This document shows, in pieces, positions 50,899 to 55,412 of a stretch of DNA of 55,412 bases. Source of the DNA: Ottowia sp. GTDB lineage: Bacteria; Pseudomonadota; Gammaproteobacteria; Burkholderiales; Burkholderiaceae. The notes under the pieces are model-generated. The model saw only the letters and a list, made by a program, of their open reading frames with translations. It did no database searches and was not told the DNA's origin. The stretch is from the NCBI GenBank assembly GCA_020853585.1, contig JADYYQ010000080.1:1-55412 (forward strand). Reading direction: 5' to 3'. Within the stretch, counting starts at the first letter, position 1; every line of letters begins with the position of its first letter. Made by a program: the position numbers and the translations under genes.

Positions 50899-53121
50899 CT
50901 ATCTTGTCCACCCCCTGTCTGGCCTTGATGGACCGCGCTCTTTTGAGACTTCAATGAATCTTGCCAATCTAAGCGCCTCTTGACCTGCATCTTCTAAACG
51001 CACGTCCATCTTGCACTCGACCATAATGTCAATCACGCGACGCTGAAATTCCTCACTACCCGTCAGCGCAAAATGATTGTCATATTTTTTACAAGCGAGT
51101 TTCAAAGCTGCTTCAATAACATTGCGGTCAATATCGGTATTGGCAGGTATATCGATGTGCAGGCCATGATCTACAAATCCATCACGGTTTTCTTCCGTTT
51201 TATACGCAATCGCACCATCACGACGAACACGATAATAAATACCTTCCCGCAAATCGTTCCCAACAACATCGTTGCTTCGAGTATGACAAATTCCGTTCCC
51301 AAAAGATTGGGAGACATTTTTAGATTGACGTTTTTCACTGTAGGCCCAAGCACGCAGTTGATTAATCGCCGCAACATCGCCATCGGCAGCTTGACACTCA
51401 ACCCACTCTTTGTAAGTTTGACGATGATTAGTCGGGTCTAATTTAAGCGCTTGCCGCTCTCGTAATATTTCTCGTCGCAATCGGTCGCGCGCGCGCAAAG
51501 TTTCAAAAGCAATCACACTGTAAAGTGCTTTCCTGGCAGCCAGATTAGTAATCGTATTACGCACCTCTATACGACGACGGCGCGTATCATCAGTCAATGA
51601 TGCGTAACGAAGACGGACATCATCGGGACTCAATCGACGATAAAAAAATAGTTTTTTGTAACGGTTATAGCGCTCACGTAATTCGCGTCGCGCTTGCGCC
51701 CGCTCTTGACGACGCTCTTCACGTTGCTGTAAATCACGCTTCGGCTCATTATATTTATCGTAGCTTGTTGTGAATGTTTTTGTTTCTGCGGCGACAGGCC
51801 GTTCAAATGCACCAAGCCGTTTAGTCAAACGCCCTTTAGACAAAGCCTCGTGCATATCGCTAGCTTTAATCGGTGTCGTTTCCTCAGAGGCTAAATCGAA
51901 AATAGCAAAACCTTGGCCCTTCTCTCGCAACGCCAAACCATATTTAGACAACAAGTTGTGTAATTGCCTCCACGTTAATTGCTCATTCTTGAGCGCGGAT
52001 AATAATGCCTTGCGTGGTCCCCCACGAGCGTAACTAAACAAGCTCTCCTTGTTATCATGTCTCTCCATGTCGGAAGCGCGTGTTGGCCGTTTACCTTTTG
52101 TATTGGGATCATGACTGCTCCAGTCAATAACTTGTACACCATCCCTTTCAAATACGGCATAGGGGCCATTATCGTGCTGCCAACCATATCGCACTTCAAG
52201 TTCACGCATCGCGCGATCAAGCTTAAAGTAATCACGTTCTGGGTACACAACATTAAAAGTATCGGGATGGACACGATTAACCGCGATGTGTAAATGTACA
52301 TTATCAGTATCCCGATGTACGGCAAACACATACTGATGATCCGCCATACCGACAGCTGCCAACGCGTGTACTCCACACTCGAACGCTTTGTCATCTGTTG
52401 GTGACTCATTAGTTGGCCAGGATAAAACAACGTGATACACCGGGTCTTTAACACGTACATTTTGTGCAGCAACCGCCTTCATCTCAGCACTAGCTGTAGC
52501 AAGTGACAAACAATTGTGTTCGCAAGCAACACCTGTCGGCGTGATAATCCGCTCCCGTTCTCCTAAAAGTCGGCCGGTTTCGAGATCGGCAAGAGCGTCT
52601 CTTTCATTTCGCTCATACCCTCGTTGAGCGGCTTGAGCATTAAACGTAAGGTAGGCTCTATGGGTTCTGGCTCGCGCTTGAAAGTCACTATCAATTTTTG
52701 AAGTCTGTCGGAGATAGCCTTCTGCTGAAACAAGATTGTGTCGAGTACGGGCAAGACTTCGTCGATGTTGATTCGGCTCTTTATGTTCATTTACTCGTCC
52801 GTCAACTTTATAGTCAACTCTTTCGTCAACTTTTCCATATTTTGACCCATTGGAATTAGCAATCCTTCTAGCACTCTCAAAACGGACTCTGATGGCATCT
52901 GCATCAATAAAATAAGCTCGTCTAGTAGCATGCAAATATTCTTCTGCTCCTCGGAGATTGCTTCGAGTACGCTCAAGAATTTTGAGGTATTTTCTTCTGT
53001 CGCTTGAATCGAGCTCATCGCTCATCACCTCCTTTTTTTCTTCGCGGTTAATCATGTACTCCAAAAGGTCTTTGAAATCAGATTTGCCATCGCGCCGACG
53101 TTTAGGGACTTTTGACAACAT
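50899..53121 (-). CDS. MOBP-type relaxase with C-terminal LPD7 domain
   Basis: Conjugative relaxase that nicks oriT and pilots the strand. The likely catalytic tyrosine is Y22 in 'GKSDFKDLLEYMINRE', the same place as in RP4 TraI. Motif III is H269-x6-H276-x-H278 (HRDTDNVHLHIAVN). Between them, residues about 28-190 are a helical insertion not expected in this family. It contains a 74-residue internal repeat (RTRSNLRGAEEYL at 51, RTRHNLVSAEGYL at 125), and two nested genes occupy the same DNA. After the nuclease domain come basic coiled coils (about 430-560) and an LPD7-like domain (about 640-725). It starts 2 bases after the stop of the RHH gene. The nuclease and layout resemble IncP TraI more than R64 NikB. 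Confidence 0.93.
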   Translation of the reverse strand: MLSKVPKRRRDGKSDFKDLLEYMINREEKKEVMSDELDSSDRRKYLKILERTRSNLRGAEEYLHATRRAYFIDADAIRVRFESARRIANSNGSKYGKVDERVDYKVDGRVNEHKEPNQHRRSLARTRHNLVSAEGYLRQTSKIDSDFQARARTHRAYLTFNAQAAQRGYERNERDALADLETGRLLGERERIITPTGVACEHNCLSLATASAEMKAVAAQNVRVKDPVYHVVLSWPTNESPTDDKAFECGVHALAAVGMADHQYVFAVHRDTDNVHLHIAVNRVHPDTFNVVYPERDYFKLDRAMRELEVRYGWQHDNGPYAVFERDGVQVIDWSSHDPNTKGKRPTRASDMERHDNKESLFSYARGGPRKALLSALKNEQLTWRQLHNLLSKYGLALREKGQGFAIFDLASEETTPIKASDMHEALSKGRLTKRLGAFERPVAAETKTFTTSYDKYNEPKRDLQQREERRQERAQARRELRERYNRYKKLFFYRRLSPDDVRLRYASLTDDTRRRRIEVRNTITNLAARKALYSVIAFETLRARDRLRREILRERQALKLDPTNHRQTYKEWVECQAADGDVAAINQLRAWAYSEKRQSKNVSQSFGNGICHTRSNDVVGNDLREGIYYRVRRDGAIAYKTEENRDGFVDHGLHIDIPANTDIDRNVIEAALKLACKKYDNHFALTGSEEFQRRVIDIMVECKMDVRLEDAGQEALRLARFIEVSKERGPSRPDRGWTR
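52563..52790 (-). CDS. nested gene B inside relaxase gene (alternative frame)
   Basis: A 75-codon open frame fully inside the relaxase gene in another frame. Its ATG follows directly on the stop codon of nested gene A (TAAATG), so translation would be coupled. The product is helical ('EVLPVLDTILFQQKAISDRLQKLI', boxes VLPVLDTI and RLQKLI) and is clearly similar to that of gene A. ColE1 (mbeB/mbeD in mbeA) and RSF1010 (mobB in mobA) also have mobilisation genes nested in the relaxase gene, so a relaxosome accessory role is likely. Expression is inferred. Confidence 0.6.
   Translation of the reverse strand: MNIKSRINIDEVLPVLDTILFQQKAISDRLQKLIVTFKREPEPIEPTLRLMLKPLNEGMSEMKETLLPISKPADF
52791..53018 (-). 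CDS. nested gene A inside relaxase gene (alternative frame)
   Basis: A 75-codon open frame in another frame of the relaxase gene. On the coding strand the ATG is preceded by AAAAGGAGGTGATGAGCG: an almost complete complement of the 16S rRNA end (AAGGAGGTGA) nine bases from the start. The relaxase frame itself has no need for such a site here. The product is a helical protein ('KFLSVLEAISEEQKNICMLLDELI', boxes FLSVLEAI and LLDELI) matching gene B at an offset of 74 codons, the same as the internal repeat of the relaxase. It is probably a relaxosome accessory protein; family not recognised. Confidence 0.68.
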   Translation of the reverse strand: MSSIQATEENTSKFLSVLEAISEEQKNICMLLDELILLMQMPSESVLRVLEGLLIPMGQNMEKLTKELTIKLTDE

Positions 53122-53123
53122 AT

Positions 53124-53426
53124 CTATTCACCAATTCTTGCAATAGCTGCACGAATTTCGACTAAAATTGACGCATATTCTTTAGAGAGAATGCCTTTAC
53201 CTTCATTGAATAAATGTTTTTGTAAACCACCGAGTCGCCGCAGTTCATTCAAAATATGTGCATCTACCTTACTACGAGTACGACGGCCTAGTGCCGCTGT
53301 CAATAGAAATTGACCTATACTCAACCCACAATCCATTGCCTTTTCTCTAACAAGCAACTCTTCTTGTTCGTAACAGCGTATCGGTGGCAACCGCCCAGTT
53401 CGTCTACGCTGTTCACTATTACTCAT
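53124..53426 (-). CDS. ribbon-helix-helix relaxosome protein (NikA/TraJ/MobC-like)
   Basis: A 100-residue basic DNA-binding protein, expected to bind the oriT inverted repeat and recruit the relaxase. The ribbon-helix-helix pattern is 'RLPPIRCYEQEELLVREKAMDCGLSIGQFLLTAAL' (boxes RLPPIRCYEQEE and CGLSIGQFLL). It is followed by the MobC-like tail 'ILNELRRLGGLQKHLFNEG'. It lies between the oriT candidate and the relaxase gene, the conserved position of TraJ (RP4) and NikA (R64). Confidence 0.88.
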   Translation of the reverse strand: MSNSEQRRRTGRLPPIRCYEQEELLVREKAMDCGLSIGQFLLTAALGRRTRSKVDAHILNELRRLGGLQKHLFNEGKGILSKEYASILVEIRAAIARIGE

Positions 53427-53660
53427 ATCTGCTTTTCTAACTGGGGTATCGGGGCAACGCCCTGATCAGGGATGTAGGTAAGCCATAGGGAGTGCAACGA
53501 CTGGTGGCTACCGATTGTATGAGCGCCAATTTTGGCGGGAGTACAAACACTACCCTGTCCTTATTCGAGGTTGTCTATTAGTTGAACTATAGCTGTTATT
53601 CATTGACTTAGCAATTTACAAAGATAAAATGCTATAAGGACAAACTATTTAGGGAATGTT
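53427..53660. other. oriT: origin of transfer (oriT) candidate
   Basis: This gap separates divergent relaxosome genes, as the RP4 oriT does. It shows ATCGGGG / CCCTGAT (about 53448-53466), GGTAAGCCA / TGGCTACC (53477-53485 and 53505-53512) and the tight inverted repeat CGCCAA-TT-TTGGCG (53524-53537). Fourteen bases later comes TACCCTGTCCTTATTCGA (53551-53568). ACCCTG-T resembles the IncP/IncI-type nick site YATCCTG-Y, placing nic near 53557/53558, and CTGTCC.TTATTCG is similar to a stretch I recall from the RP4 oriT. The inverted repeat would bind the RHH protein. Confidence 0.65.
53603..53630 (+). promoter_or_regulatory. candidate promoter of the TraK/L/M-like operon
   Basis: TTGACT (53603-53608), a 16-base spacer, then TAAAAT (53625-53630), 30 bases before the first gene. 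It has no palindromic transfer operator, so this operon may be controlled by relaxosome proteins bound at oriT instead. Confidence 0.4.
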
Positions 53661-54053
53661 ATGGGGTATAAAGTTGCTCAAATAGAGGAGCTTCGCAAAA
53701 AGATATCCGAACTGCCTGAATTAGATATCTCTGAACGCGAAGTTACAAAGCAGGAAGCAGTTAAATTGTTAGCGAAAGAAGTATCTCAACTACAAAAGCG
53801 CGGGTACTCTCTCACAATGATTGCAGAATTTATGACAAGAAATGGCATGGAAATTTCCGTACAAACTTTGAAAACATATTTGACAAGGTCTGATAGTTTA
53901 CACAGAAAAAAAGACAAGACAAAAACAACATCCCATAAAAAAACAAGGGAAGAAAAAATAAAAACATCTATAGTAAAAGATGGTGAAAATTTAAAAACAA
54001 ATGTAGACAAAAGCAGTCCATTTGTCCCGAGAAAAGACTCTGAGGAAATTTAA
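53661..54053 (+). CDS. TraK-like oriT-proximal DNA-binding protein
   Basis: A 130-residue basic protein. The centre (about 35-75) holds a helix-turn-helix-like 'GYSLTMIAEFMTRNGMEISVQTLKTYLTR', and the C-terminal 55 residues are a Lys/Thr-rich, disordered-looking tail. Position (first gene on the far side of oriT, followed by a ParA-like ATPase), size and charge match RP4 TraK, which wraps oriT DNA. The match is by architecture rather than by strong sequence recall; the ATG has AGGGAA upstream. Confidence 0.72.
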   Translation: MGYKVAQIEELRKKISELPELDISEREVTKQEAVKLLAKEVSQLQKRGYSLTMIAEFMTRNGMEISVQTLKTYLTRSDSLHRKKDKTKTTSHKKTREEKIKTSIVKDGENLKTNVDKSSPFVPRKDSEEI

Positions 54054-54064
54054 AGGATAAGAAA

Positions 54065-54748
54065 ATGGCAAAACCAATTTACATAGTAGGGGGCAGTAAA
54101 GGTGGTGTAGGTAAATCTGTCACATCAATAGGGCTTATTGATACATTAAAAGAAAATTCGGAGGACATTCTATTGATAGAGTCAGATACATCGAACCCCG
54201 ATGTTTGGAAAATGTACAAAGATGAAGTCAAGACAGAGTTAATTAATCTCGATGACGCAAATGGCTGGATAGATTTAGTAAATATTTGCGACAAACATCC
54301 TGATTATGTAGTCGTGGTCAACACAGCGGCACGCAACAACAAAGGTGTAACCGCTTATGGCGAAACGCTCAACAAAACTGTGGCAGAGATGAAGCGAAAA
54401 CTCGTGACGTTATGGATAATCAATCGCCAGAGAGATAGCCTTGAATTGCTCAAGGAATACATGGAGGCTTTACCAGAATCAATAATTCATGTCATAAGAA
54501 ATGGCTATTTTGGTGATGAGCAAAAATTCGAGCTATATAACGGGTCAAAGACAAAAAAAACTGTCGAAGATGCAGGCGGTAAATCACTCACCTTCCCTGA
54601 TTTGGCAGACCGTGTTAGCGATGATCTGTATAGCAAACGTTTATCAATAGACGCAGCAATGAAAGAGTTGCCTATTGGTAATCGCGCTGAGTTAACCCGC
54701 TGGCGTAACGAAGTACGAAAGGTACTCGGAGCTGCGATTAATGCTTGA
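54065..54748 (+). CDS. traL: TraL-like ParA-family ATPase
   Basis: A MinD/ParA-superfamily ATPase of 227 residues with the deviant Walker A KGGVGKS at residues 12-18, 'ILLIESDTSNPDVW' (A' region) and 'YVVVVNTAARNNKG' (Walker B). It is unlike the partition ParA at 554. Its place in a TraK-TraL-TraM-like operon next to oriT matches RP4 TraL, whose exact role in transfer is unclear. It overlaps the next gene by eight bases. Confidence 0.82.
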   Translation: MAKPIYIVGGSKGGVGKSVTSIGLIDTLKENSEDILLIESDTSNPDVWKMYKDEVKTELINLDDANGWIDLVNICDKHPDYVVVVNTAARNNKGVTAYGETLNKTVAEMKRKLVTLWIINRQRDSLELLKEYMEALPESIIHVIRNGYFGDEQKFELYNGSKTKKTVEDAGGKSLTFPDLADRVSDDLYSKRLSIDAAMKELPIGNRAELTRWRNEVRKVLGAAINA

Positions 54749-55397
54749 CATTGAAAATACATTTGCAAAACTGCTAGGGCGGCAGCCGTCAGAAAAAGAG
54801 GTTCAAAATCTGTATAGGGTTAAGAATACCCTGGGTATAGGTGACAACGATGCGTTATGGCAAATTCTTATGGCGTTGGAATCCTATGACACCCTGTATC
54901 GTAAATATCCTGCAATCATTGCCAGCCAAGTGGAACAAATTACTGAAAGCCAACGTACTTTAATGGCTACCATTGCTGATACAGAAACAAAAAAAGCGCT
55001 TGGGACACTGGCTCATGCAGTCAGCCGAACAAGTGAGACTATTGCCGTGAAACTCGCTGAAGCATCACGACTGCAATCATGGGGATGGGTATTAATTGGC
55101 TTTGTTCTCTTCGGCTCATTATGTACATCGCTTGGATTTGTACTTGGTAGCGGCCACATACCCTATTGGGCAGAGAACACAATCGGACAAAGCCCGCTTA
55201 GAGTAATTTTTGGGACATTAGCCCAAACACCAGCAGGATGGATTGCCGCAATTGGCGGAACTTCAGCGGCATTATCTGCGCTATGGCAGGCAAGGGCAGA
55301 AATAAAAGCGAGACATAGATTGGGATTTTTGGCAGGCAGTATATTACTCACGGTCATTTCCTGTTCTTTTTTATGGCCTGTTTTTGGGGGGAAATAG
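54741..55397 (+). CDS. TraM-like membrane protein of the relaxosome operon
   Basis: A 218-residue protein. The N-terminal half (about 1-110) is helical and soluble ('LGIGDNDALWQILMALESYD' and repeated Thr/Glu helices). Three hydrophobic segments follow at about 113-135 (WGWVLIGFVLFGSLCTSLGFVLG), 162-180 and 198-215. Helical start plus membrane end fits the TraM-like proteins behind TraL; RP4 TraM itself is shorter. A role in anchoring the relaxosome to the membrane is possible. It is the last complete gene in the window. Confidence 0.72.
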   Translation: MLDIENTFAKLLGRQPSEKEVQNLYRVKNTLGIGDNDALWQILMALESYDTLYRKYPAIIASQVEQITESQRTLMATIADTETKKALGTLAHAVSRTSETIAVKLAEASRLQSWGWVLIGFVLFGSLCTSLGFVLGSGHIPYWAENTIGQSPLRVIFGTLAQTPAGWIAAIGGTSAALSALWQARAEIKARHRLGFLAGSILLTVISCSFLWPVFGGK

Positions 55398-55398
55398 C

Positions 55399-55412
55399 AT
55401 GTTTTTCTGTTG
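55399..55412 (+). CDS. start of a further gene, cut by window end
   Basis: An ATG at 55399 follows the stop of the TraM-like gene by one base and is preceded by GGGGGGAAAT, a good ribosome-binding site. Only four codons (M F F C) are visible, so nothing can be said about the product beyond probable operon membership. Confidence 0.4.

Noticed and set aside
51975-52472. 165-codon alternative frame within the relaxase nuclease domain
   Set aside because: No Shine-Dalgarno sequence and an erratic composition. The relaxase motifs in the main frame fully explain the conservation here, unlike the nested pair at 52563-53018.

Overview
The window looks like most of the backbone of a self-transmissible proteobacterial plasmid (or closely related element). 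It combines a partition and replication block, a full IncI/R64-type (Dot/Icm, type IVB) mating-pair apparatus, a type IVB thin-pilus operon and an IncP/RP4-like DNA-processing (relaxosome) block. No rRNA, tRNA, housekeeping gene, resistance gene or insertion sequence was seen. The gene set points to a beta- or gammaproteobacterial host, but nothing in the sequence fixes the genus. By eye the par/rep block (about 554-4988) is richer in G+C than the transfer genes, so the backbone may be a composite.

Layout. 1-553: non-coding leader with hairpins and DnaA-box-like repeats. 554-2217: parA-parB. 2218-3641: replication origin with iterons and a 286-bp-period duplication. 3642-4988: rep initiator. 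5076-17709: dotI-dotH-dotG-dotF-dotE-dotP-dotN-dotO-icmX-icmV-dotA, the same order as R64 traM-traY. 17773-20569: two unknown membrane/lipoprotein genes, then dotB and icmT. 20633-21363: a TumE-type toxin-antitoxin pair. 21364-21676: a second hairpin/DnaA-box module. 21677-25421 (minus): unknown proteins and a 749-aa LPD7 protein. 25585-27124: a double helix-turn-helix regulator and two unknowns. 27235-34605: transglycosylase, dotM, trbB, a DnaG-like primase, dotL and a second HerA-type ATPase. 34744-45531: thin-pilus operon (pilL, N, P, O, Q, R, S, small orf, PilT-like ATPase, pilM, V, T). 45606-46750: zeta-toxin-like kinase with a KfrB-like tail and a small partner. 46787-50826 (minus): HTH regulator, PcfJ-like protein, dotC, dotD. 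50899-53426 (minus): relaxase and its ribbon-helix-helix partner. 53427-53660: oriT candidate. 53661-55397: TraK/TraL/TraM-like genes. A further gene is cut by the window end.

How it works together. The relaxase and accessory proteins would nick at oriT. DotL with DotM and DotN would take the relaxase-DNA complex to the DotC/D/H/G/F core channel, powered by DotO and DotB. The thin pilus would stabilise mating in liquid. Conjugative strand start-up may use the plasmid's own DnaG-like primase.

Most striking observations. (1) Two tandem, homologous 75-codon genes are nested in an alternative frame inside the relaxase gene. They fill exactly an insertion in the relaxase and are led by a near-perfect Shine-Dalgarno sequence. 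(2) The same palindromic operator (inverted arms around a 16-bp core) recurs at the head of essentially every transfer operon, suggesting one plasmid-wide regulon.
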